Source: an uncultured Pelagibacteraceae bacterium (GTDB lineage: Bacteria; Pseudomonadota; Alphaproteobacteria; Pelagibacterales; Pelagibacteraceae). Taken from it: a stretch of 64,000 bases of DNA. The DNA is taken from assembly GCA_902587145.1 (NCBI GenBank), contig CACIKD010000003.1, forward strand, positions 1-64,000. Direction: 5' to 3'. Within the stretch, counting starts at the first letter, position 1. Every line of letters begins with the position of its first letter. Below, piece after piece: positions 54,537-64,000 of this stretch. A model generated the notes under the pieces. The model saw only the letters and a program-made list of their open reading frames with translations, was not told the DNA's origin and did not search any database. A program made the position numbers and the translations under genes.

Positions 54537-56101
54537 TGATAAAAAGATTAATTTTATTAGTTAAAATAGCAAGGAAATTCGCTTCATCGGGAGCAATAGA
54601 TACCATAAACCAATTATATAAATTGCCACTATCATTAAAAATATTTTTTGACATTATATCTATTGGTTCAAAAAAAAAAATTATAAGTCACACTAGGTCA
54701 TCAGGCGAAAAGTTATGCGACGCTCTGGAGGGGATGGGTACTACTTTTATAAAATTAGGGCAATTTTTAGCTACACGTCCAGATATAATCGGTAATAATT
54801 TAGCTCAGGACTTAGAAAAATTACAAGATAAACTTCCCCCATTTAGTTTTGATGAAGCAAAAACAATATTAAAAAATGAAGTGGGTGATAATCAATTTTC
54901 TAATATTATTGATATTTCTAAACCAATAGCTGCAGCCTCAATCGCTCAAGTTCATTTAGCTAAAATAAAAATTAAAGATAAAGAGAATGAAGTCGCAATA
55001 AAAATTTTAAGACCAAACATAGAAAAAGTTTTTAATGAAGAATTAGATGCTTTAATGTTGTTTGCATATATTATTGAAGCTACCTTAAAGAAGACAAGAA
55101 GACTCAAGCTTGTAGAAGTCGTGCATCTTTTAAGAGAAATCACTAATATTGAGATGGATTTAAGATTCGAGGCAGCAGCAGCTAATGAATTATTTGAAAA
55201 TACAAAAAATGATAAGGGTTTTAAAGTTCCAAAGATTTATTGGCAATATACATCAAAAAAAGTTTTAACTTTAGATAAAGTTAATGGAGTTTCAATTAGA
55301 GATCACCGGGCTCTGAAAGAAAAAAATATTGATTTAAAAAATGTTGCGGAAAATTTAATACAACATTTTTTAAGACAGGCAGTTAGGGATGGATTTTTCC
55401 ATGCTGATATGCATGAAGGAAATTTATTTGTAGATAATGAAGGAAATATTGTACCAGTAGACTTTGGTATTATGGGAAGATTAGATAAATACAATAAAAA
55501 ATATTTAGCGGAAATTCTTTATGGGTTTATAAAAAGAGATTACGTCAAAGTAGCAGAAGTTCATTTTCAAGCTGGATTAGTTCCTAAGACTGCTTCAAAG
55601 GAAGAGTTTGCTCAAGCGCTAAGATCAGTTGGTGAACCCATATTTGGGCAAAACATTAAAGATATATCTGGAGGGAATTTACTTTCACAACTATTTGAAA
55701 TTACAGAAAAATTTAATATGGCGACACAAACTCAACTTTTATTATTACAGAAAACAATGGTTGTTGTTGAGGGAGTTGCTAGAAAATTATATCCAGATAC
55801 GAATATTTGGAATGTTTCAAAACCAATTCTTGAAAATTGGTTGGAAAGTTTAAAAGGACCAAAGGCAACAATTACGAGTGCAATTGATACATCTGGGGAA
55901 ATTTTAAAAAGAATACCTGATCTGCCTGATTTTATGGACAAGGCAAATCATGCATTGCAGCTAATTGCAGAAGGCAAATTAAACCTGACCAAAAGTAGTA
56001 ATACTACTCTCGAAATGGAAAAATTAAGATTAAAAAGTTTCAGAAATAATATTTTAATTTCAATATTAGGTATTGTAATTATAACATTTGTAGTATTTTA
56101 A
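54536..56101 (+). CDS. ubiB: Ubiquinone biosynthesis kinase-like protein UbiB
   Basis: 521-aa ABC1/ADCK family atypical kinase needed for ubiquinone synthesis. The KxGQ element (TFIKLGQFLATRPDII) and Ala-rich nucleotide loop (AAASIAQVHLA) identify the family; the catalytic loop is FFHADMHEGNLFV and metal loop VDFGIMGR. A hydrophobic C-terminal anchor (ILISILGIVIITFVVF) places it in the inner membrane. Follows ubiE directly. Confidence 0.96.
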   Translation: MIKRLILLVKIARKFASSGAIDTINQLYKLPLSLKIFFDIISIGSKKKIISHTRSSGEKLCDALEGMGTTFIKLGQFLATRPDIIGNNLAQDLEKLQDKLPPFSFDEAKTILKNEVGDNQFSNIIDISKPIAAASIAQVHLAKIKIKDKENEVAIKILRPNIEKVFNEELDALMLFAYIIEATLKKTRRLKLVEVVHLLREITNIEMDLRFEAAAANELFENTKNDKGFKVPKIYWQYTSKKVLTLDKVNGVSIRDHRALKEKNIDLKNVAENLIQHFLRQAVRDGFFHADMHEGNLFVDNEGNIVPVDFGIMGRLDKYNKKYLAEILYGFIKRDYVKVAEVHFQAGLVPKTASKEEFAQALRSVGEPIFGQNIKDISGGNLLSQLFEITEKFNMATQTQLLLLQKTMVVVEGVARKLYPDTNIWNVSKPILENWLESLKGPKATITSAIDTSGEILKRIPDLPDFMDKANHALQLIAEGKLNLTKSSNTTLEMEKLRLKSFRNNILISILGIVIITFVVF

Positions 56102-56109
56102 TTACTTAG

Positions 56110-57336
56110 ATGAAAACTAAAAATAAAAAAATTTTAATTATAATAGGTGGTGGTATATCAGCTTATAAGTCATTGGATCTATTAAGATTTTTAAAAAAGG
56201 GTGGTTATGAAATCAAAACTGTTCTTACGAGAAGCGGTAAACAATTTGTAACTCCATTATCTTTAGCTTCATTATCAGGAGGTAAAGTTTATGAAAATTT
56301 ATTTGATAAAGAGAACGAAGCTGAAATAGATCATATATCTTTATCTAGGTGGGCAGATTTAATTTTGGTTGTTCCTGCAACAGCAAATATAATAAGTAGG
56401 TTAAGCCATGGTAAAGCTGAAGATCTAGCTTCAACAATTCTGTTAGCTTCAAATAAAGATATTGTTTTAGTGCCTGCTATGAACGTTAGAATGTGGGGAC
56501 ATAAAGCTACTCAAGAAAACTGTAAAAAACTTATCACTTACGGTTATAAATTTCTAGGTCCTACAGAAGGGCAGATGGCATGTGGAGAATTTGGAAAAGG
56601 TAAAATGCTAAGCCCTAAAAAAATATATACGGAAATAAAAAATTATTTTTATAAAAGGGACGTTGTAAAAAATAAAAAATTTAAAGCTTTAGTTACGACT
56701 GGTCCAACCAGGGAATATCTTGATCCAGTGCGTTTTATCTCAAATGAGTCTAGTGGAAAACAAGGGTATGAGATAGCACTAGCCTTGAAAAGGATGGGTA
56801 TTAAAACTACCTTGATAGCGGGTCCATCAAACCTTCAAATTGAAAGAGGTTTGAAAGTTATAAAGGTAAAAACTTCAGATGAGATGTTTAGTGCAGTAAA
56901 AAAAAGCTTGCCTGTTGATGTAGCTGTTTGTACTGCTGCTGTTTCAGACTTTAAACCATCGACTTTCCAAAAAAATAAAATAAAAAAAAATAAATCAAAA
57001 GAAAGATTAGATTTAGATGGCACCATAGATATTTTAAATTATATTGGAAAAAATAATCAACACCGTCCAAAATTAGTTATAGGATTTTCAGCTGAAACTG
57101 AAAAACTTTTACAAAATTCAAAAATAAAATTGAAAAACAAAAATGCTGATTGGATTATAGCGAATGATGTCTCCAAGAAAGATATAGGTTTTAATAAAGA
57201 TTATAATGCAGTAACAATTATCCGCTCTGATGGTAGAATTTCTCAAATAAAAAAAAACAAAAAAAGTTTTATTGCTTCAATAATATCTGGGGAGATAATC
57301 AAAAAATTATTAATTAATGACAAAAGTCTTAATTAA
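56110..57336 (+). CDS. coaBC: Bifunctional phosphopantothenoylcysteine decarboxylase/synthase
   Basis: 408-aa coenzyme A biosynthesis enzyme. N-terminal FMN-dependent decarboxylase domain (about 1-190): IGGGISAYKSLDLLR, VPATANIISRL (variant of PASANT), PAMNVRMW and GQMACGEFGKGKM with active-site Cys. C-terminal synthase domain (about 195-400): TTGPTREYLDPVRFISNESSGKQG and the AAVSDFKP region. Starts 8 bp after ubiB. Confidence 0.96.
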   Translation: MKTKNKKILIIIGGGISAYKSLDLLRFLKKGGYEIKTVLTRSGKQFVTPLSLASLSGGKVYENLFDKENEAEIDHISLSRWADLILVVPATANIISRLSHGKAEDLASTILLASNKDIVLVPAMNVRMWGHKATQENCKKLITYGYKFLGPTEGQMACGEFGKGKMLSPKKIYTEIKNYFYKRDVVKNKKFKALVTTGPTREYLDPVRFISNESSGKQGYEIALALKRMGIKTTLIAGPSNLQIERGLKVIKVKTSDEMFSAVKKSLPVDVAVCTAAVSDFKPSTFQKNKIKKNKSKERLDLDGTIDILNYIGKNNQHRPKLVIGFSAETEKLLQNSKIKLKNKNADWIIANDVSKKDIGFNKDYNAVTIIRSDGRISQIKKNKKSFIASIISGEIIKKLLINDKSLN

Positions 57337-57338
57337 AC

Positions 57339-58082
57339 ATGAAAATTTCTAGCAAAGAATATCAAAAGTTTTCAAAACAAATAATTTTAAAGAAAATTGG
57401 AGTTATTGGACAACAAAAGTTAAAGTCTGCAAAAGTACTTGTGTTAGGTATGGGTGGTCTAGGATGTCCCTTATCAATTTATTTAGCTAGCCTGGGAGTT
57501 GGTACAATTGGAATAGTAGATAACGATAAAATAGAATTATCCAATTTAAATCGACAAATTATTTATAATATAAACGATATTGGCAAATATAAAGTTGATG
57601 TGGCAAAAAATAAAATTAAATTAATAAATAAAAATATAATTATTAAATCATATAATATCAGAATAAATAAAACCAATATTGAGAAGCTTATAAAAAAATT
57701 TGATATAGTGTGTGATGGCACAGATAATTTCAAAACTAGACTACTAGTAAATGATTACGCTCTTAAACAAAAAAAAATCTTGATCTCTGCAGCTGTGAGC
57801 GGATTTGATGGCCATATTTTTAAGTTTAACTTCAAAAAAAAGACGCCATGTTATAGATGTTTTCTACCAGAAATCCCAGAACAAAATAATAATTGTGAGT
57901 CAGAGGGTGTCATGCCAACAATAACTGGTGTCATGGGCACCTTGCAGGCTAATGAGGTAGTAAATTCTATACTCAACTTTAATTCAAATATGGAAAAAAA
58001 AATGATTGTTTTTAATTCAATTAAAATGAATTTTAGGTCTATACATTTAAGTAGAAATAAAAATTGTAGTAATAAATGTTAA
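57339..58082 (+). CDS. MoeB/ThiF/HesA-type adenylyltransferase
   Basis: 247-aa E1-like enzyme that adenylates the C-terminus of a small sulfur-carrier protein for molybdopterin or thiazole synthesis. ATP-binding GMGGLGCPL (about 37-45), DNDKIELSNLNRQI, DGTDNFKTR and two zinc CxxC-type pairs (CYRC, CSNKC). It has no C-terminal rhodanese domain. No ThiS/MoaD gene is adjacent, so MoeB versus ThiF cannot be decided. Begins 2 bp after coaBC and overlaps the next gene by 7 bp. Confidence 0.9.
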   Translation: MKISSKEYQKFSKQIILKKIGVIGQQKLKSAKVLVLGMGGLGCPLSIYLASLGVGTIGIVDNDKIELSNLNRQIIYNINDIGKYKVDVAKNKIKLINKNIIIKSYNIRINKTNIEKLIKKFDIVCDGTDNFKTRLLVNDYALKQKKILISAAVSGFDGHIFKFNFKKKTPCYRCFLPEIPEQNNNCESEGVMPTITGVMGTLQANEVVNSILNFNSNMEKKMIVFNSIKMNFRSIHLSRNKNCSNKC

Positions 58083-58507
58083 GGCTAATTTTCATTTTTT
58101 ATTTTATTTTCAACACTTTAGTCAGTGAAGAATATTTTTTATCCTTAAGAAACGACAAAGTTAATTTAAGATTGGGTCCATCTTTTGATTATCCTATAAA
58201 AATAATTTACAAAAAAAAGCACTTGCCAGTTTTAATAAAAGAAAAATCAGAAAATTTTAGAAAAATACAGGATCACGAAAATAATTCAGGATGGATACAT
58301 ATTTCTCAATTATCAAAAAAAAAGTCTGTAATAGCTTTAAAAGATTTAATTTTATACAGTAGACCTACAATATATTCTAAACCTTTGGTAAATATCGAAA
58401 CTGGCCGTTTACTTTTAGTTTCAAAATGTAAGGATAATTGGTGTAAAGTTAAATCCGGTAAATATACAGGCTGGATTAAAAATAATGAAATTTGGGGAAG
58501 GATATAA
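58076..58507 (+). CDS. Exported bacterial SH3-domain protein
   Basis: 143-aa protein with a signal peptide (MLRLIFIFYFIFNTLVS) and two bacterial SH3 (SH3b) repeats: about 27-75 (NLRLGPSFDYPIKIIYKKKHLPVL...WIHISQL) and about 85-140 (LYSRPTIYSKPLVNI...WCKVKSGKYTGWI). Such domains usually bind cell-wall peptides. No catalytic domain is attached. Overlaps the previous gene by 7 bp. Confidence 0.85.
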   Translation: MLRLIFIFYFIFNTLVSEEYFLSLRNDKVNLRLGPSFDYPIKIIYKKKHLPVLIKEKSENFRKIQDHENNSGWIHISQLSKKKSVIALKDLILYSRPTIYSKPLVNIETGRLLLVSKCKDNWCKVKSGKYTGWIKNNEIWGRI

Positions 58508-58509
58508 AT

Positions 58510-58755
58510 TTATTTTGATGAAACTTTAGAGGCCCAAAATTTATCTAATAAAAAATACCAAACTGTATTAGCTAATGGTTCAACTATGGCATCTGTTAAA
58601 GCAATCATAAAAGAAACATCCGCTACAAGCATCAAGACAGTTATTGCTATTAAAAAATGTCCAATAGTGTAAACAAGTGTTCTTAATAGTGAGCCTTTAT
58701 TATTTTCATAAATTTTTCTAGCTGCACCATGGATACCATGTGTAAATTCAGTCAT
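58510..58755 (-). CDS. DUF2061 membrane protein
   Basis: 81-aa protein with two predicted spans and the DUF2061 pattern (SLLRTLVYTIGHFLIAITVLMLVA; ALTDAIVEPLANTVWYFLLDKFWA). Unknown function; in many bacteria it accompanies adenylylsulfate kinase or other genes. Here it lies 1 bp downstream of katG and looks cotranscribed with it. That link is inference from spacing. Confidence 0.82.
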   Translation of the reverse strand: MTEFTHGIHGAARKIYENNKGSLLRTLVYTIGHFLIAITVLMLVADVSFMIALTDAIVEPLANTVWYFLLDKFWASKVSSK

Positions 58756-58756
58756 A

Positions 58757-60934
<2,178 letters not shown>

Positions 60935-60946
60935 TTAGTTCAATAT

Positions 60947-60971
60947 CTAGTTTATAATAATTCTAAACTAG
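60947..60971. promoter_or_regulatory. Irr/PerR-like operator palindrome upstream of katG
   Basis: CTAGTTTA (60947-60954), 9-bp spacer, TAAACTAG (60964-60971). The inner part TTATAATAATTCTAA matches the PerR box TTATAATNATTATAA at all but one position, and on the other strand TTTAGAATTATTATAAA resembles the Irr (ICE-type) motif. It ends 19 bp upstream of katG. The box comparison is from remembered consensus sequences. Confidence 0.55.
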
Positions 60972-60989
60972 AAAGTCAATAAGAGATGG

Positions 60990-61409
60990 CTATTTTTGAA
61001 TTCTAATTACAACTTCAAGATTTTTTATTTTTTTACCTTTTGGTGGGACTGGAACTTTACTTAATTTTATTTGGCTATAATGAATATCAGTAAGTTCTTT
61101 ACTTCCTTCATCGTAAAAATGGTGGTGCGACTTAATGTTAGTATCATAATAACTTTTATTTTTACTTGTTAAAATTTCCTTTAAGTATCCAGCGCTAGTA
61201 AACGCCTCGACTGTATTATAAATTGTTGCCAAAGAAACTTTGGAAGTTCCACTTTTATTTATTTTTTTGTTTAATGTCTCAACTGTAAAATGAAAAGTTT
61301 TTTTTCTATCAAATAAAAACTTACAAATTTTTAATCGCTGTTTTGTGGGTCTAAGATTTGAGGATCTTAATTTTTGGACATACATTTTTAAATTATCACT
61401 GATAATCAT
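60990..61409 (-). CDS. irr: Irr (Fur family iron/heme response regulator)
   Basis: 139-aa Fur-family regulator of the alphaproteobacterial Irr subfamily: LRPTKQRLKICKFLF helix, SKVSLATIYNTVEAFTSAGYLKEI winged helix, HHHFYDEGSKELTDI and a PVPPKGKKIKNLEVVIRI C-terminus. Irr senses heme/iron and represses or activates iron-use genes. Alternative start at Met9 (61385). The irr-fabA-fabB-fabI order is typical of Alphaproteobacteria. It sits between katG and fabA, with palindromes on both sides. Confidence 0.9.
   Translation of the reverse strand: MIISDNLKMYVQKLRSSNLRPTKQRLKICKFLFDRKKTFHFTVETLNKKINKSGTSKVSLATIYNTVEAFTSAGYLKEILTSKNKSYYDTNIKSHHHFYDEGSKELTDIHYSQIKLSKVPVPPKGKKIKNLEVVIRIQK
61392..61406. 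promoter_or_regulatory. Palindrome at the irr start codon
   Basis: ATTATCA-C-TGATAAT is a perfect 7+1+7 palindrome within the first codons of irr; the adjoining TGATAATCATT resembles part of the Fur box. It may be an autoregulatory site overlapping the start, or chance in AT-rich code. Confidence 0.3.
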
Positions 61410-61425
61410 TGATTTTACTTACTTT

Positions 61426-61440
61426 ATAGTTTTAAACTAT
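61426..61440. promoter_or_regulatory. Palindrome between irr and fabA
   Basis: ATAGTTT-T-AAACTAT is a perfect 7+1+7 palindrome 17 bp upstream of irr and 46 bp upstream of fabA. It shares the half-site TAGTTT/AAACTA with the katG palindrome, though spacing differs. A candidate autoregulatory operator for irr or a divergent control element. Confidence 0.4.
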
Positions 61441-61486
61441 TTATATATAATTAACTACTTTAATCAAGTAAAACCATATTTAAAAA

Positions 61487-61993
61487 ATGAAGCAAAAGGA
61501 TAGTTATAATTATCAAGATTTAATTGATTGTGGAAATGGTATTCTTTTTGGTGAAGGTAATGCAAAATTACCACTGCCTCCGATGCTTATGTTTGACAGA
61601 ATTACAAAAATTGAAAATAGCACAGGAACTTTCAAGCGAGGCTATCTTGAGGCAGAATTAGATATTAAGGAAGACCTTTGGTTTTTTAAATGCCATTTTC
61701 AAAAAGATCCCGTGATGCCAGGGTGTCTTGGATTAGACGCTATGTGGCAATTGGTTGGTTTTTATCTTGGTTGGACAGGTGAACCTGGAAAAGGGAGAGC
61801 TTTAGGTGTAAGCACAGTTAAATTTACTGGTGAAGTTTTAAAAAAAGTTAAGATGGCTACTTATAAAATAAATATAAAAAGAATTTTAAAAAAAGAGGGT
61901 GCTGTAGTAGGATTGGCTAATGGCACATTAGATGCTGATGGAAAAGTAATCTATGTAGCAGAAAATTTGAAAGTAGGTTTGTTTAAGTCATGA
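61487..61993 (+). CDS. fabA: 3-hydroxydecanoyl-ACP dehydratase/isomerase
   Basis: 168-aa hotdog-fold enzyme that introduces the cis double bond in type II fatty acid synthesis. Catalytic H70 ([14 protein letters not shown]) and D84 (CLGLDAMW) match E. coli numbering exactly. Overlaps fabB by 4 bp (ATGA). Together with fabB, it makes unsaturated fatty acids anaerobically. Confidence 0.97.
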   Translation: MKQKDSYNYQDLIDCGNGILFGEGNAKLPLPPMLMFDRITKIENSTGTFKRGYLEAELDIKEDLWFFKCHFQKDPVMPGCLGLDAMWQLVGFYLGWTGEPGKGRALGVSTVKFTGEVLKKVKMATYKINIKRILKKEGAVVGLANGTLDADGKVIYVAENLKVGLFKS

Positions 61994-63201
61994 GAAGAGT
62001 AGTAATTACAGGTCTTGGTATAGTGTCTTGTCTAGGTAATAATCAAGAAGAAGTCTATCAATCTTTGATAAATTCAAAATCAGGCATTTCTTATGCGACC
62101 GAATATAAAGAGCATAATCTTAAAAGTCACGTACACGGAAAACCAAATATTAAACTATCAGATTATGTAGATAGAAAAACAATTAGATTTATGGGGTCTG
62201 GTTCAGCTTATAATTTTATCGCTATGAAAGAAGCAATTTCAGATTCTGGTTTAAAGGAAAATGAGGTGAGTAACTTTAAAACTGGAATAATTATGGGTTC
62301 AGGTGGTCCATCTATTGAAAATGTTATTCTTGCTGCTGATAAAACCAGAGCTAAAACTCCGAAATTAATGGGTCCATTTATTGTACCTAGAACAATGGGT
62401 AGTACGGCTTCTGCCACACTCGCAGTACCGTTTAAAATTAAAGGAACAAATTATACAATGAGTTCTGCATGTGCAACTAGCGGACACTGTATTGGAAATG
62501 CAATGGAATTAATTCAAATTGGAAAACAAGATATTATATTTGCAGGTGGTAGTGAAGAAGTCCATTGGGCGATGACTGCTATGTTTGATGCAATGACTGC
62601 TTTGTCTTCAAAATACAATGACAAACCTGAAACTGCTTCACGGGCTTATGATAAAACCAGAGATGGATTTGTTATCGCTGGAGGAGCTGGAGTATTAGTG
62701 CTTGAAGAATATGAACATGCAAAAGCCAGAGGAGCAAAAATTTATGCTGAGTTAACTGGTTATGGAGCAACATCTGATGGTTATGACATGGTTGCTCCAT
62801 CTGGTGAAGGTGCCGTAAGATGTATGCAAATGGCCATGGCTACCGCTAGAAACAAAATTGATTATATAAATACACACGGAACATCAACTCCTGTAGGAGA
62901 TATTACAGAGCTCAACGCAGTTCATAAGACTTTTGGAGAAAAAATTCCAAAAATTAGCTCTACAAAGTCTTTATCGGGACATCCGTTAGGGGCTGCATCA
63001 GTGCATGAAGCGATTTATTGTTTAATTATGATGAAAAATGATTTTATTGCAGGTTCTGCGAATATAAATGAAATGGATGAAGAGGCAAAAAAATTCCCAA
63101 TAGTTACAAAAACTGAAAAAGGAGCTAAGCTTAACACTGTAATGTCTAACAGCTTTGGTTTTGGAGGCACAAACGCTGCTTTAATTTTTGAGAAATTATA
63201 A
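61990..63201 (+). CDS. fabB: Beta-ketoacyl-ACP synthase I
   Basis: 403-aa condensing enzyme elongating unsaturated acyl chains. Cys-His-His triad: C161 ([10 protein letters not shown]), H296 ([12 protein letters not shown]) and H331 (SLSGHPLGA). Starts on the fabA stop (ATGA) and is followed by fabI after 2 bp, forming a fabA-fabB-fabI operon. Confidence 0.97.
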   Translation: MRRVVITGLGIVSCLGNNQEEVYQSLINSKSGISYATEYKEHNLKSHVHGKPNIKLSDYVDRKTIRFMGSGSAYNFIAMKEAISDSGLKENEVSNFKTGIIMGSGGPSIENVILAADKTRAKTPKLMGPFIVPRTMGSTASATLAVPFKIKGTNYTMSSACATSGHCIGNAMELIQIGKQDIIFAGGSEEVHWAMTAMFDAMTALSSKYNDKPETASRAYDKTRDGFVIAGGAGVLVLEEYEHAKARGAKIYAELTGYGATSDGYDMVAPSGEGAVRCMQMAMATARNKIDYINTHGTSTPVGDITELNAVHKTFGEKIPKISSTKSLSGHPLGAASVHEAIYCLIMMKNDFIAGSANINEMDEEAKKFPIVTKTEKGAKLNTVMSNSFGFGGTNAALIFEKL

Positions 63202-63203
63202 TT

Positions 63204-63989
63204 ATGAGTTTAATGAAAGGTAAAAAAGGATTGATAATGGGTGTTGCAAATGAGAGGTCAATTGCATGGGGAATTTCTCAGAAACTTGCAGAAGCTGGTG
63301 CTGAATTAGCTTTTACATATTTAGGAGATGCTTTAAAAAAGAGGGTTATACCTTTGGCTGAAAAACTTAATTCAAAAGTTACATTTAGTTGTGATGTTGA
63401 AAAAAAAGATGATGTTATTAAACTTTTTGAGAATGTAAGGTCTAAATGGGGTGAGATTGACTTTGTGGTTCACGCAGTTGCCTTTTCAGATAAATCGGAA
63501 TTATCAGGGGAGTATTTAAATACTTCAAGAGAAAATTTTTTGAAAAGTATGCTAATTTCTTGCTTTTCATTTACTGAAGTATCAAAAGAAGCCTCCAAAA
63601 TAATGAAAGATGGGGGAAGTTTGTTGACTCTTACATATGAGTCAAACAAAGCAATTCCAAATTATAATGTTATGGGAGTTTGTAAATCTGCTTTAGAAGC
63701 AAGTGTAAAATACTTAGCCAGAGATCTTGGAAAGAAAAAAATTAGAGTAAATGCCATAAGCGCAGGACCAATTAAAACATTAGCCGCGTCTGCAATAGGA
63801 GATGCAAAATTTTTATACAAATGGAATGAGGATCATTCCTTTCTTAAAAGAAACGTTGATATACATGATGTGGGTAACTCCGCATTGTACTTATTAAGCA
63901 ATTTAGCCAATGGTGTGACTGGAGAAATACATTATGTTGATGCTGGATACAACAAGGTAGGGATGCCAGACCCTAAAAATATTTCATAG
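63204..63989 (+). CDS. fabI: Enoyl-ACP reductase (NADH)
   Basis: 261-aa short-chain dehydrogenase fold, last step of the elongation cycle. N-terminal GVANERSIAWGIS binds NADH; catalytic Y145 and Y154 with K161 (NYNVMGVCKSALEA) fit the FabI Y-x6-K signature. Ends complete (stop 63987-63989) 11 bp before the window edge. A triclosan/isoniazid-type target in other bacteria. Confidence 0.96.
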   Translation: MSLMKGKKGLIMGVANERSIAWGISQKLAEAGAELAFTYLGDALKKRVIPLAEKLNSKVTFSCDVEKKDDVIKLFENVRSKWGEIDFVVHAVAFSDKSELSGEYLNTSRENFLKSMLISCFSFTEVSKEASKIMKDGGSLLTLTYESNKAIPNYNVMGVCKSALEASVKYLARDLGKKKIRVNAISAGPIKTLAASAIGDAKFLYKWNEDHSFLKRNVDIHDVGNSALYLLSNLANGVTGEIHYVDAGYNKVGMPDPKNIS

Positions 63990-64000
63990 CTTGCAAAAAT

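Overview
The window looks like a piece of a small, AT-rich, streamlined alphaproteobacterial chromosome, most likely a marine SAR11/Pelagibacterales-type genome. That placement is inferred from gene content and architecture; no 16S gene is present. The support is strong A+T bias, Lys/Asn/Ile-rich proteins, intergenic gaps often below 50 bp, many 1-26 bp gene overlaps, and alphaproteobacterial hallmarks: irr next to fabA-fabB-fabI, ChvG/ChvI, RegB/RegA (ActS/ActR), and AmgK-MurU next to tsaE and ahcY. I found no rRNA, tRNA, CRISPR array or insertion sequence. No stretch over 300 bp lacks a gene; the largest gap is 2940-3201 (262 bp), which holds a divergent control region.

Layout. 1-8565 is the accessory-looking part. 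It has a minus-strand operon (unknown 127-aa protein, ribbon-helix-helix protein, RmuC, exonuclease I running off the left edge), a restriction-modification locus (PD-(D/E)XK endonuclease facing a 738-aa protein with two complete C5-cytosine methyltransferase domains), several small membrane or unknown proteins, and a frameshifted membrane protein gene. 8573-25500 is housekeeping and salvage: SRAP DNA-crosslink protein, a TauD-type dioxygenase, purE-purK, a thioesterase, a metallo-hydrolase, an extremely lysine-rich coiled-coil protein, cyclopropane-fatty-acid synthase, a DapA-like lyase, a heptosyltransferase-like protein, a J-protein, an oligopeptidase, a purine permease and purine phosphoribosyltransferase pair sharing a bidirectional terminator, AlkA, a drug/metabolite transporter and MsrA. 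25497-32541 has a sulfurtransferase, an RND pump with an unusually short adaptor, a lytic transglycosylase, a nuclease, a VanZ-like protein and phosphoglycerate mutase.

32531-41012 is a long minus-strand block: murU, amgK, tsaE, ahcY, chvG, chvI, polA. 41052-47719 holds a lone ABC ATPase, bioY, and a polyamine cluster (group IV decarboxylase, deoxyhypusine-synthase-like enzyme, agmatinase-family hydrolase) that sits between the separated regA and regB genes. 47725-52907 is the replication block gyrB-dnaN-dnaA-rpsT; the rpsT-dnaA gap has two inverted repeats but no recognisable DnaA boxes. 52952-58507 holds mutM, ubiE, ubiB, coaBC, a MoeB/ThiF-like enzyme and an SH3 protein. 58510-63989 holds a DUF2061 protein, katG, irr and fabA-fabB-fabI, with palindromes upstream of katG and irr that may be Irr/Fur-family operators.

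Most worth a second look: the double-methyltransferase restriction locus and its leader, the operon combining a ribbon-helix-helix protein with RmuC and ExoI, the lysine-rich coiled-coil protein, the hairpin-less RND adaptor, the Irr-box-like palindromes, the G-tract frameshift, and the hairpins over or just upstream of start codons (56-aa protein, dnaA). I do not see an obviously new multi-gene system that can be named with confidence.
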